From assembly GCF_003049735.1 (NCBI RefSeq), contig NZ_PIRM01000001.1, positions 248,001 to 312,000 on the forward strand: a stretch of 64,000 bases of DNA, read 5' to 3'. The notes beneath the pieces are model-generated. The model had not been told where the DNA came from. It did no database searches and saw nothing but the letters and a program-made list of their open reading frames with translations. Shown here piece by piece: positions 36,432 through 45,517 of this stretch (position 1 is the stretch's first letter; each line of letters starts with the position of its first letter). The DNA comes from Campylobacter concisus. GTDB lineage: Bacteria; Campylobacterota; Campylobacteria; Campylobacterales; Campylobacteraceae. Position numbers and translations under genes: made by a program.

Positions 36432-36828
36432 TAATAGGACAAAAATAAGGTTATTTATTATACTTAATATATTTATTTAAGTATAAAAGTAAATTTATCT
36501 TTCTAATATCCTAAAAAAGAGCTTCTAAAGCTTAAAAACTCAAAAATAAAAATAAACTTCAAATCGGTAGAAATTTTTATATATCTTATAAAATTTTCTA
36601 CCATTAAATTTATATAAACCGCCTCAAAAAGCCTATTTTATCCTTTTTGATTTTAATATCAGCTCTCATTTCTTAATCTAAAATAAATCTTTATGTTTCT
36701 TTTAAGTAAATTTAATGTAATGTTTCATTATTAATTATTTAATTAATGTAGTCGTTTTAAAAAATATTAAGAAATGAACTGGCGGTGCGTTTTAAACGCT
36801 AAAAATTTACTAAGATAGGAAGTTATCA
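36432..36828. other. non-coding region between the ABC importer and mfrA
   Basis: 397 bp without a gene. It starts with a 10-bp perfect AT-rich stem TTATACTTAA / TTAAGTATAA (36458-36467 and 36477-36486), a possible terminator for the uptake genes. The rest is low-complexity A/T DNA up to a perfect GC-containing palindrome at 36787-36799, 30 bp before the mfrA start, and the ribosome-binding site AGGAAG. The mfr promoter should be in this stretch, but no clear -10 stands out. Confidence 0.45.
36787..36799. promoter_or_regulatory. palindrome upstream of mfrA, candidate operator
   Basis: GCGTTT-T-AAACGC, a perfect 13-bp inverted repeat 29 nt before the mfrA ATG and conspicuous in a region of almost pure A/T. 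It could be a regulator site or a hairpin in the leader RNA near the ribosome-binding site. Confidence 0.4.
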
Positions 36829-38691
36829 ATGAGTGAAAAATTTACCAGAAGAGAATTTCTACAAAGTGCCTGTATCAGCGTAGGTGCGCTGGCTACAACG
36901 GCTGGTGCGACCAATGTTTTTGCTGGTGAGTTGCCAAAGGGCAATGAAAGTGGCTTGCCATCTGTTGATGTGCTAATAATCGGCTCTGGTGGTGCCGGAC
37001 TTCGTGCGGCAACAGCCGTTCGCAAGCAATATCCAAACTCAACCGTCGTTGTCGCTACAAAGATGATGCCATCTCGCAATGCAACCTGTATGGCGGAGGG
37101 CGGAATAAACGGCGTTACCGACTTTAGTAATGGTGATAGCTTCAAGCTTCACGCTTATGACACAGTTAAAGGTGCGGCTTATCTTGCCGATCAAGATGCA
37201 GTTGTGAAATTTTGTGAGGCAGCAGGCGCGGTCATCCACGAGCTAGACCACAATGGCATGCTCTTTTCTCGTATAGATAATGGCGACGTATCCCGTAAAG
37301 ATAATGGCGATGTTGCGTTTCGCTTCATGGGTGGTGCTAGTAAAAAACGCTGTAACTACGCAGCTGATAAAACTGGCCACGTTTTGATGCACGCCTGTCT
37401 TGACGACGCTATCACAGCTGGCGTTAAATTTCTAATGGATCATGAGCTACTTGAGATCGGTCTTGAGGATGGCAAGGTTGAAGGCGTCGTTCTTCGCAAC
37501 ATCCAAGATGGTCAAATTTACCCAGTTCTTTGCAAATCTCTTGTCATCGCAACTGGCGGATACACTAGAATTTTCTATAACCGCACATCAGTTCCATTTA
37601 TAGCAACTGGTGATGGCATCGCTGCTGCGCTTAAAGCAGGTCTTAGTTTTGAAGACCCTGAGATGCTTCAGTTTCACCCAACTGGCGTTCAAAATGGCGG
37701 CACACTAATCACTGAAGCTGCTCGCGGTGAAGGTGGATACTTGTTAAACAACAAGGGCGAGCGCTTTATGAAAAACTATCACGAAAAGATGGAGCTAGCT
37801 CCTCGTGACGTCGTTGCTCGTGCGATCGAGACAGAAATTCGCGAAGGTAGAGGCTTTGGTGAGGGCATGAGCGCTTACGTGCTTTGTGACGTTCGCCACC
37901 TTGGCAAAGATACTATTATGAAAAAGCTTCCAAAAATTCGCCATACTGCCATGCTTTTCCAAAATATCGATCTAATCGAGCAACCAGTGCCCATCCGTCC
38001 AACAGCTCACTACTCAATGGGCGGTATAGAGGTAGCTAAATTTGATGATATGAGTACAAAAATCCCTGGAATTTATGTAGGTGGCGAGGCTTCATGTGTA
38101 TCTATCCACGGTGCAAACCGCCTTGGTGGAAATAGCCTAACTGACGCAGTTGTAACTGGCGATCTAGCTGGCAAAGGTGCTGGCGCTTACGCTCAAAATG
38201 CAAAATTTGCAAGCGGTAAGAAAACTTCTGAGCTAGCAAAAATGTGGCAAGATAAATTTAAAGCCATAGCAACAGGCGATGGCGGAGTGAACGATATGTA
38301 CGCACTTCGTGAAGAGCTTGGTAAAAATAACTGGGATCTAATGGGTATCTTTAGAACTGGTGCAAAACTTGATCAGCTCTCTAAAAACCTAGAAGCTATC
38401 CAAGCAAAATATGACACCCTTAAAGTGCCAAATCAAAACCCAGTCATGAACACAGCATTTACTGACTATGTCGAGCTTGGCAACCTTATACTTCTTTCTC
38501 GTGCAGCATGTCTTGCAGCGCAAAATCGTCTTGAGAGCCGTGGCGCTCACACAAGAGAGGACTATCCAAAAAGAGATGATGTAAATTTCTTAAAACACAG
38601 CATAGTCACACTAAAAGACGGCAAGCTTGAACTTAGCTACAAAGACGTTGTGACAGGCATATTTTCACTTGATGGCAAGAAGCCAGAGTAA
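36829..38691 (+). CDS. mfrA: methylmenaquinol:fumarate reductase flavoprotein subunit
   Basis: Periplasmic FAD subunit of the Mfr complex (long annotated SdhA), which reduces fumarate with electrons from 8-methylmenaquinol. The 620-aa precursor has a Tat signal (FTRREFLQSACISVGALA) with cleavage expected near VFA, residues ~28. FAD-binding VLIIGSGGAGLRAATAV, the substrate-site HPTGV and ARGEGGYLLNNKGERF, and GANRLGGNSLTDAVV are visible. The Tat signal sets it apart from cytoplasmic FrdA/SdhA. First gene of mfrABE. Confidence 0.93.
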   Translation: MSEKFTRREFLQSACISVGALATTAGATNVFAGELPKGNESGLPSVDVLIIGSGGAGLRAATAVRKQYPNSTVVVATKMMPSRNATCMAEGGINGVTDFSNGDSFKLHAYDTVKGAAYLADQDAVVKFCEAAGAVIHELDHNGMLFSRIDNGDVSRKDNGDVAFRFMGGASKKRCNYAADKTGHVLMHACLDDAITAGVKFLMDHELLEIGLEDGKVEGVVLRNIQDGQIYPVLCKSLVIATGGYTRIFYNRTSVPFIATGDGIAAALKAGLSFEDPEMLQFHPTGVQNGGTLITEAARGEGGYLLNNKGERFMKNYHEKMELAPRDVVARAIETEIREGRGFGEGMSAYVLCDVRHLGKDTIMKKLPKIRHTAMLFQNIDLIEQPVPIRPTAHYSMGGIEVAKFDDMSTKIPGIYVGGEASCVSIHGANRLGGNSLTDAVVTGDLAGKGAGAYAQNAKFASGKKTSELAKMWQDKFKAIATGDGGVNDMYALREELGKNNWDLMGIFRTGAKLDQLSKNLEAIQAKYDTLKVPNQNPVMNTAFTDYVELGNLILLSRAACLAAQNRLESRGAHTREDYPKRDDVNFLKHSIVTLKDGKLELSYKDVVTGIFSLDGKKPE

Positions 38692-38700
38692 GGAGCTAGG

Positions 38701-39666
38701 ATGAAAATTATTATCGACCGTTTTGACGGAACTAAAAAATATGAATCAACTTATGAGCTAACAAATGAAGAGATCAAAGGCAAAACTCTTTTAACAGTGC
38801 TTCTTGATATCAAACAAAAAAAGGATGCGACGTTAAATTTCACAGCATCTTGCCGCTCAGCGATATGTGGAGCGTGTGCTGTTAGAGTAAATGGTTACTC
38901 ATATCTAGCCTGTGATACAAAGATGAACGAGCTTTTGGCGGAGTATGACAATCCAGAGAGCATAAGAATTTCTCCACTTGGAAATTTCAGGGTCATCTCT
39001 GATCTTATGGTTGATTGGGAGCCAAGTATCGAAAATTTACGCAAAATCAAGCCTAGCATCACTGCTAAGTCAGAATTTAGTGCAGAAAAAGGCTGTAAGC
39101 AAAGTCAAAAAGAGTACGAAAAAGTAGCACTTGAATGGGACTGCATACTTTGCGGAGCGTGCGCTAGCGAGTGTAATAAACTTGAAGCTGATGCGAGCGA
39201 TTATATGCAGACATTTGTCTTTGTGCATGCTTATAGAGCGGCATTTGACTCACGTAGTAAAGATCCTATGCCGCATCTAAAACCAGCTATCGATAATGGC
39301 CTTTGGATGTGTGTAAAATGCCAAGAGTGCGCTGATCGCTGTCCAAAAGGCATAAGCGCATGCAAAGATATAACTGATCTTCGCATTATGGCTATACAAA
39401 AAGGTTTTGATGATGGCATGGGGCCAGATCACGCTGAGGCATTCTTAACTGATCTAGTTGATGGCTCAGGCAGACTAAATGAGATCAAGCTTGCACTTCG
39501 CTCTGAGGGAGTGTTTAGAAATATGGGCAAAATGGATATCGCTGCAAATTTAATGCTTGCAGGTAAGATGAATCCACTTCATATTTTCGGCGAAGAGGAC
39601 ATAGAAGGACATGATGATCTAGTAAAAATGATAAATGCGGCTCGCAAAGCTGCTAGTAAGGAGTAA
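38701..39666 (+). CDS. mfrB: methylmenaquinol:fumarate reductase iron-sulfur subunit
   Basis: 321-aa Fe-S protein linking MfrE to MfrA. An N-terminal [2Fe-2S] ferredoxin domain (CRSAICGACAVRVNG, then YLAC) is followed by two C-terminal cluster motifs (CILCGACASEC and CVKCQECADRCPKG). It has no signal peptide and probably travels with MfrA. It lies 9 bp after mfrA with its own AGGAG and 2 bp before mfrE. Confidence 0.93.
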   Translation: MKIIIDRFDGTKKYESTYELTNEEIKGKTLLTVLLDIKQKKDATLNFTASCRSAICGACAVRVNGYSYLACDTKMNELLAEYDNPESIRISPLGNFRVISDLMVDWEPSIENLRKIKPSITAKSEFSAEKGCKQSQKEYEKVALEWDCILCGACASECNKLEADASDYMQTFVFVHAYRAAFDSRSKDPMPHLKPAIDNGLWMCVKCQECADRCPKGISACKDITDLRIMAIQKGFDDGMGPDHAEAFLTDLVDGSGRLNEIKLALRSEGVFRNMGKMDIAANLMLAGKMNPLHIFGEEDIEGHDDLVKMINAARKAASKE

Positions 39667-39668
39667 TT

Positions 39669-40526
39669 ATGCAAAACGAATTCGCTTTTTTTCCAGGATG
39701 CGTACTCTCTCAAGCAGCTAAAGAGGCTAAGATGTCGCTTGAGGCTATCGCTCCGATACTTGGCTGGAAGCTTCACGAGATAAAGGGCTGGAGCTGCTGT
39801 GGGGCTCAACAAGCACAAGACGTAGATCCTATCGCTACGCTTGTGGCAAATGCTAGAAACATAGCGCTTGCAGAGCAGATGAATATGCCGATGCTTACGA
39901 CATGCTCAACTTGTATGCTAACTCTAACAAGAGCTAAAACTACACTTGATAAGGGTGCAAAGGACCGCATAAATACTTTTTTGGCTGAGGGCAATATGAA
40001 ATATAATGGCTCAACCGAGATCACAAGCCTTCTTTGGGTGCTTTATCAAAACGTAGAAACGCTAAGAGCAAAGGTTGTTAAACCACTTAGTGGGCTAAAA
40101 GTAGCGCTATTTTACGGCTGCCACAGCCTAAGACCTGAAAAAGATCTTCACAATAGAGAAAGCTCAGTCAATCCAAAGAGCTTTGAAACTGTTGTAGGCG
40201 CACTTGGCGCTACTATTGTACCATTTGAGAAAAGACTTGACTGCTGCGGATTTCACGCTAGTTATCCAGCCGGCACATCTGTAAGAAAAATGTCAAGCCA
40301 GATCGTAAATAACGCTGATGAAAACGGCGCTGACGTAGTTGTCACACCATGCCCACTTTGTCAAATGCAACTTGACATCTACCAAGAGAGATATCAAGAT
40401 GAAAACCATTCAAACGTGAGAAAGCCAATCATTCACCTATCTCAGCTTGTAGGTCTTGCACTTGGACTATCTGTTGAAGATCTTGGACTTGATCTAAACA
40501 TCATCGACGCTACCAAGATAGCGTAA
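39669..40526 (+). CDS. mfrE: methylmenaquinol:fumarate reductase membrane-associated subunit E
   Basis: 285-aa CCG-domain subunit that carries electrons from the methylmenaquinol pool to MfrB. Two CCG signatures are seen: FFPGCVLSQ with SCCGAQQ, and LFYGCHSLRP with DCCGFHASY, plus CPLCQMQ. No long transmembrane helices, so attachment is likely through amphipathic segments, as in the SdhE/HdrB-like group. It ends the mfrABE unit ahead of a terminator. Confidence 0.92.
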   Translation: MQNEFAFFPGCVLSQAAKEAKMSLEAIAPILGWKLHEIKGWSCCGAQQAQDVDPIATLVANARNIALAEQMNMPMLTTCSTCMLTLTRAKTTLDKGAKDRINTFLAEGNMKYNGSTEITSLLWVLYQNVETLRAKVVKPLSGLKVALFYGCHSLRPEKDLHNRESSVNPKSFETVVGALGATIVPFEKRLDCCGFHASYPAGTSVRKMSSQIVNNADENGADVVVTPCPLCQMQLDIYQERYQDENHSNVRKPIIHLSQLVGLALGLSVEDLGLDLNIIDATKIA

Positions 40527-40532
40527 ATTTTA

Positions 40533-40554
40533 TCCCACGTCTTTTGGCGTGGGA
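40533..40554 (+). terminator. terminator after mfrE
   Basis: TCCCACG (40533-40539) pairs with CGTGGGA (40548-40554) around an 8-nt loop, 7 nt after the mfrE stop. A/T-rich flanks extend the stem, but only short T runs follow. Confidence 0.65.
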
Positions 40555-40699
40555 AATTCTTAAAATTTATTTTTCTATTACAAACAAAGCAAATTTGGCA
40601 TTTTATAAAAATTTTAATTTATTTTTTAATATAAAAATGGGTCAAAAATAATAAAATTTATTATACAAATTCTTTTATTTATATAAAATATTTTTTAGC

Positions 40700-40705
40700 T
40701 ATAAT
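40700..40705 (+). promoter_or_regulatory. candidate -10 of the adhesin gene
   Basis: Exact TATAAT preceded by TTTTTTAGC, the classic look of a Campylobacter sigma-70 promoter. It would start transcription near 40712, about 40 nt before the ATG. Confidence 0.6.
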
Positions 40706-40752
40706 CGCGTGAAATTTTAAATGGATTGATTATTAAATTTAAAGGACTAAAT

Positions 40753-43700
40753 ATGCAAAACGTTGGTATAGTCGCAAAAATAAGTGGAAAAGTATTTGTA
40801 AAACGCAATGGAAAGTTGATCGCACTAAAACAGGGAGATGAGATATTTTTAGGCGACGAGATCATAACACAAAGTAGTGGTGATACAGTCGTTATAAATT
40901 TCTATCACGCTTCGCCTATTGCGCTACTTGAGCCCCAAACTATCGTCATCACAAAAGAGCTATCAAAAGCAAATTTTAATACGCAAGGCAGCGAAGCCCA
41001 GATAGAAGAAGATAAGAGAAATTTTCTTGTTGAGAATGAAGAAACAAAAAACAAAAGCGAAGACGACAGCTCTCATAACGCAAGTCATAGTTCTCATGGC
41101 TCAAACCACGGTAGTAGCTTTGCAAGCATAAATGGTTTAAATTTTGATACACAAGGTCATATCTCAAATATTATTAGTGTTGATGGTGGTGCGGTTGTAC
41201 TGCCAGTCATATTAAAAGAGTCGGCATTGGCACATAGGTCTATTAGCGGTGCGGTAGCAGCGGTAGAGCAAAAAGAGAGCGCTCCGGTTATTGCAGCACC
41301 AAGTGTTAGAATTTTAAAAGACATTGATGGTGACGGCTATATAAATATTGCAGAAGCAGGCGGTGATCCAAATCATACAAATATAGCAGTTGCTTTTAAT
41401 AATGACTTTAAGCCAAATGATAAAGTGACATTAGAAGTCATAAACAACGGTGTAAAGACCATACTTGTTTATAAGGTTGATCAAGCTGGTACAAGCGTGA
41501 TAAATATAAATAATCCAAGTGAAATTTTACCTATTGTGCCAAATGCTACGAACCCAGAGCAAAAAGAATTTATCATTCCAAGTGTCACTGTCGCTCCAAA
41601 TGCTACATTTAGTGTAAATTCTAGTATCGCCCTGGCAAATGGCACTAGCTCATCTGTGGCAAATGTAGCCACAAGTGTTGACACTATTACTCCTGCTCTT
41701 GCTTTTACAAAGATAGTTTTGGGTAAAGATTTAAACCGAGATGGCGTCATAGATGCAAGCGAAAATAGCTTTAATCCAGCAATTAGCACACCAAGTGATG
41801 ATGCAAAGGTCATCTTATCACCAAATATGAAAATAGGCGACAAGATAAAACTAACTACCACTGATCCTGACGGAACTTTACATGAAAAAGTGCTGGTTAA
41901 AACATCTGGTAATATGCTTGTAGATAAAGAGAGCGGTGAGAGCTATCCGCTTATAAGTGAAAGTGGTGGAAATGTCGGTTTTAATGTAGCAAATGCGGTT
42001 AAAATTTCATCTTCAACTCCAACAAATGTAAATATCCAAATGATAAGTAAGTCGGGTAATCCAGGTGCAACTGAAACCGTAACCATAGCAAACAATAACA
42101 ACCCAATCGCTGTTTTTACGCTTGATGAGAATAAAGATGGCATGATAAATTTGGCCGAGCTCGCAAAAAGTGGTAGCGCGGCCTTAATGATAGATATTTA
42201 TGTGCCAAACAATGCTACAGCTGGCGACAAGATCCGTATCAAAGTTGATGATCCAGCTAGCACACCAACAAGCGTAACAAAGACATATACCATCTCATCT
42301 GACGGACTTACTGCTACGCTTGATGGTGGAACGGAGATTATCCCTATAGAAAATGGCAAGATAACAATTGCTGATCCAACAAACTCGAGCGATCCAAGCA
42401 TAAAAAGACTAAGTACGACGATCATTGATGGTACGACTGGCACTCCAAAAGCTTCAAGTGTAAGTGAAATTTCAAGCGATACAGTTGCACCTATTAAATC
42501 CCCACATATACAGTTTGCAAAAGATAACGATAAAGATGGTGTTCTAACCAGTAAGGAGAGCGGCTTTAGCCCTGATGGTGTAAAGACACCGATAAAGATA
42601 AAAATTCCAAACGATGCAAAAGATGGTGATAAATTTGAGATAGATATCGCAGGAAGTGATGGTAAAACAGATAAAATCACTATTAAAATTTCTCAAAACG
42701 CATCTGGTGTATATAGTGCCACGAGAGATGATGGTGTGCCTATTAGTGTAAATAATGGTACCATAGAGACCACCACAAGGCTTTATGGGCTTACGACAAA
42801 TTTTACAACTACATTTACTGACAAAGCTGGCAATAAAGCAGCCCCAGTCACAGACAAGATAACTCTAGATAATAGCATAAAGGTGCAGTTTGCAAGGGAT
42901 AATGATGGTGATGGACTGATAGATAGTATCACAACTCCTTCTGGCTCGTCATCAACTCAAAGCGATCTTGATATCTACCTACCTAATAATACAAAACCAG
43001 GAAGCAGCATAAACGTCACGATATCAACTCCTACCATACCATCTGTTACAACAACTGTCAAATATACCATAAGTGACGATGGATTAACAGCCATACCAAG
43101 TGATGGTTCAGCACCGCTTCCAATAGCTGGTGGTAAATTTAGCATACCAGATGTTCCTATTTCTATGGATCATTCTACGCCGGTTAGAGCGACTATCACA
43201 ACACCTGGCGAGGCTACGACGACTGATGGTGTCCGTGGTAGATTATTTGACTTTGGAATTTTAGAGTATATTGACGATGTAAAGCTTGCTACGCAGATAG
43301 ATGGAGGAGTTATAAATATCGCAAAATACTTAAGAGCAGGAGATAATGAAAAAGTTATTCAGAAAAATAACTTTGATAATGAGAGCAAAACTATAAAAGA
43401 GTACAATATTTCTCTTACTAACGATGAGCAGCCAAATATAGTCTTTGGTGTAGACCGTGCTCCTGGAACCAAGCTTCGTTTAGCTCTTGAAGATGATCAT
43501 GGTAATGCTAAAATTTTACCAAACGGACAAAACTATATAGATCTAGTTGTAGGTGCGGACAAGCGTGTAAATATGGACTTTGAAGCGCTTGGGATAAAGC
43601 TAGATGAAAGATATTCAAATATTAGAGCGACTGTTTTAAAGAGTGATGAAACAAAAGATGATGATCTCTTGGTTCGAGTCAATCTTGATGCTACTCCAGA

Positions 43701-45459
43701 TGCGATAGGCACACCAAATGCCACGTCTAATGTTACTAGTGTAGATATTTCAGGCAGTATCGGAACCGACTCAAATGGTAACAACACTCTTAATAAAAAT
43801 ACCATAAATAAAGTCGATCTTTATGATTTGCTAAATTCTGTTCACAAAAGCTCGTCTCTTGATAATGCACATAGCTATTCTGAAAATTTTGCCCTATCAG
43901 CCAATAGTACCGGGGCAAATTTTATGATAAAAAATTCTGACGCTGCAGGAAACGTATCTATTAGCACTGTTACATTTATTGGCAATAGCGGTCTTGATGC
44001 TGATATGTGGTTTTACAACTACGTAGATCCGTCATGGAGAGCTAGAGTTGGTAATAATTCTGGTGTTTATAGTACGCGAGGAGGTAAGTCTATTTATAAA
44101 GACTATATGGAAATTTATTCCCCAAGTGCCTCTACTACCTATGATGTTGTGCAGTTTGCTTCAGGAACACACTATAAGACTTTGTCTAATCAAGGAAATA
44201 TGCATGCGGAGGACCTAGCTAGAGTTGGTAGACATGGAGATAGTGCCTTATACGATGCGTCTAATCCATATGCACCAAAGAAATTTAGAAATGGTGTCGA
44301 TACTGCTGCTGGCACTGGTAATAACATAGGCTTTGCAAATGGTGTTTTAAAAGGTAGACCCGGCAACTATACTCTTGGTGAGTCAAATCCTGTTGGTTCT
44401 GATCTTGTTATGAAGATGAATGGCTGGATATATGTAAGTGCACCTGGAATATACTCTGTAAGAGCAGCAGACTTGCATAACTATGCAGAGCTTACTATAA
44501 ATGGAACGACACAAAAATTTGGAAGTCCAACAACGTATATAAACCCAGCTACAGAAGCATCATATGGTAAAAACGGTCAGTGGTGGAGTAGGGATTTTAC
44601 ATTTGACAAAGCTGGTTTTTATAAACTTGATATGGAGTATATGGATGGAACTGGTGAGATGAACTTATCTTTATATATGCTTCCAAAAAGTGTAGCAAAC
44701 ACTTATGGCCCCCAAGATCCATATCCCTCATCTATGCTAGTTGGAGCACAAGGTAGTGGTACGCATCTCTTTAGTAATAATTACGTTGAAGCACTTATTC
44801 AAAATGGACATCTAAAAAAGATAGGGACTACAAATTCTTACGAACTAAGTGACGCTAGTAAATACGGCGAATCAAATTTTGGCGATCTAGTATATCTAAG
44901 ACAAGAGGGCGATATAAAAGGTGGCAACCTAGATGATGCCTTTGTTTATAGTAAGGGTAGAATGATAGATGGCAGAGGCGGCGTGGACACTCTGATAGTC
45001 GTTGATGATGTGGATTTTTCAAATTTAGATAACGTTAAAAAGATAAATAACTTTGAAAAGATCCAGCTAGGAAGTGCCGATCAGGCGGTATCTATAAAAT
45101 TTAGCCCAGATGGTGTCTTTGATATTGTTGATAGCAGAAACACAAGGGATGCAAGCAATAGTGTAGCTAGTGAGAGCGTAAATACAGTGCTAAAAGTCAT
45201 AGGTGACAGCAAAGACCTAGTTCAGCTTACACATGACTTTGTAAAAGCTACAAAAGCTGATGTTGCTACGCTAAATAGAAAACATAGTGTTATAGGTGAC
45301 ATATACAACAAAGTAGATGTTACAAGTGATGGTGATGCAGTAAATCAAGTCTATAAAGCGACATTTACTCGCCAAGAAACCATCAATGGAAATACAATAA
45401 ACACAAGACACACTGTTTTTCTTGAGATACAAGATGGCGTACAGGTCGATTTATTATAA
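40753..45459 (+). CDS. retention module-containing, type I-secreted large adhesin candidate
   Basis: 1568-aa protein. AAAGGA (40741-40746) selects the ATG at 40753; an upstream in-frame TTG at 40726 has no such site. There is no signal peptide. Residues 1-80 (GIVAKISGKVFVKRNGKLIA, GDEIFLGDEIITQSSGDTV) match the retention module that plugs LapA-type adhesins in the outer-membrane TolC-like pore. A His/Ser linker follows, then five repeats of 125-136 residues (190-~830), each opened by an EF-hand-like DxDxDGxI loop. Residues ~1081-1300 look like a PA14 domain (WIYVSAPGIYSVRAADLHN, GFYKLDMEYMDGTGEMNL). Near 1401 a single RTX-like stretch (MIDGRGGVDTLIVV) leads to a T1SS-type C-terminus. No LapBCE, LapD or LapG genes are in the window. 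Confidence 0.8.
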   Translation: MQNVGIVAKISGKVFVKRNGKLIALKQGDEIFLGDEIITQSSGDTVVINFYHASPIALLEPQTIVITKELSKANFNTQGSEAQIEEDKRNFLVENEETKNKSEDDSSHNASHSSHGSNHGSSFASINGLNFDTQGHISNIISVDGGAVVLPVILKESALAHRSISGAVAAVEQKESAPVIAAPSVRILKDIDGDGYINIAEAGGDPNHTNIAVAFNNDFKPNDKVTLEVINNGVKTILVYKVDQAGTSVININNPSEILPIVPNATNPEQKEFIIPSVTVAPNATFSVNSSIALANGTSSSVANVATSVDTITPALAFTKIVLGKDLNRDGVIDASENSFNPAISTPSDDAKVILSPNMKIGDKIKLTTTDPDGTLHEKVLVKTSGNMLVDKESGESYPLISESGGNVGFNVANAVKISSSTPTNVNIQMISKSGNPGATETVTIANNNNPIAVFTLDENKDGMINLAELAKSGSAALMIDIYVPNNATAGDKIRIKVDDPASTPTSVTKTYTISSDGLTATLDGGTEIIPIENGKITIADPTNSSDPSIKRLSTTIIDGTTGTPKASSVSEISSDTVAPIKSPHIQFAKDNDKDGVLTSKESGFSPDGVKTPIKIKIPNDAKDGDKFEIDIAGSDGKTDKITIKISQNASGVYSATRDDGVPISVNNGTIETTTRLYGLTTNFTTTFTDKAGNKAAPVTDKITLDNSIKVQFARDNDGDGLIDSITTPSGSSSTQSDLDIYLPNNTKPGSSINVTISTPTIPSVTTTVKYTISDDGLTAIPSDGSAPLPIAGGKFSIPDVPISMDHSTPVRATITTPGEATTTDGVRGRLFDFGILEYIDDVKLATQIDGGVINIAKYLRAGDNEKVIQKNNFDNESKTIKEYNISLTNDEQPNIVFGVDRAPGTKLRLALEDDHGNAKILPNGQNYIDLVVGADKRVNMDFEALGIKLDERYSNIRATVLKSDETKDDDLLVRVNLDATPDAIGTPNATSNVTSVDISGSIGTDSNGNNTLNKNTINKVDLYDLLNSVHKSSSLDNAHSYSENFALSANSTGANFMIKNSDAAGNVSISTVTFIGNSGLDADMWFYNYVDPSWRARVGNNSGVYSTRGGKSIYKDYMEIYSPSASTTYDVVQFASGTHYKTLSNQGNMHAEDLARVGRHGDSALYDASNPYAPKKFRNGVDTAAGTGNNIGFANGVLKGRPGNYTLGESNPVGSDLVMKMNGWIYVSAPGIYSVRAADLHNYAELTINGTTQKFGSPTTYINPATEASYGKNGQWWSRDFTFDKAGFYKLDMEYMDGTGEMNLSLYMLPKSVANTYGPQDPYPSSMLVGAQGSGTHLFSNNYVEALIQNGHLKKIGTTNSYELSDASKYGESNFGDLVYLRQEGDIKGGNLDDAFVYSKGRMIDGRGGVDTLIVVDDVDFSNLDNVKKINNFEKIQLGSADQAVSIKFSPDGVFDIVDSRNTRDASNSVASESVNTVLKVIGDSKDLVQLTHDFVKATKADVATLNRKHSVIGDIYNKVDVTSDGDAVNQVYKATFTRQETINGNTINTRHTVFLEIQDGVQVDLL
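41320..43245 (+). repeat. five tandem EF-hand-headed Ig-like repeats in the adhesin
   Basis: Diverged coding repeats begin at 41320, 41728, 42124, 42523 and 42898 with DIDGDGYI, DLNRDGVI, DENKDGMI, DNDKDGVL and DNDGDGLI. Spacing is 136, 132, 133 and 125 residues. Repeats 3 and 5 share YTIS-DGLTA, and several contain an IPN/VPN...GDKI pattern. They are similar at protein level but not near-identical in DNA, so recent copy-number change is unlikely. Confidence 0.75.
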
Positions 45460-45485
45460 GAAATTTAAATTTATAGAAGTAGGTT

Positions 45486-45511
45486 AAAGCCCAAAATTTC
45501 TCTTGGGCTTT
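45486..45511. terminator. bidirectional terminator between the adhesin gene and htpG
   Basis: AAAGCCCAA (45486-45494) and TTGGGCTTT (45503-45511) with an 8-nt loop, 27 bp after the adhesin stop and 7 bp before the htpG stop. Symmetry allows use by both convergent genes. Confidence 0.7.
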
Positions 45512-45517
45512 ATAAAT

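Noticed and set aside
36829..40526. Succinate dehydrogenase SdhABE/C
   Set aside because: The twin-arginine signal of the flavoprotein and the CCG-type third subunit indicate the periplasmic fumarate reductase MfrABE.
40726..40752. TTG start 9 codons before the adhesin ATG
   Set aside because: The AAAGGA site lies between the two and fits only the ATG at 40753.
41481..42680. Minus-strand frames of 126 and 160 codons inside the adhesin gene
   Set aside because: Val/Ser/Leu-rich mirror of the Asp/Thr/Asn-rich repeats; no start signals.
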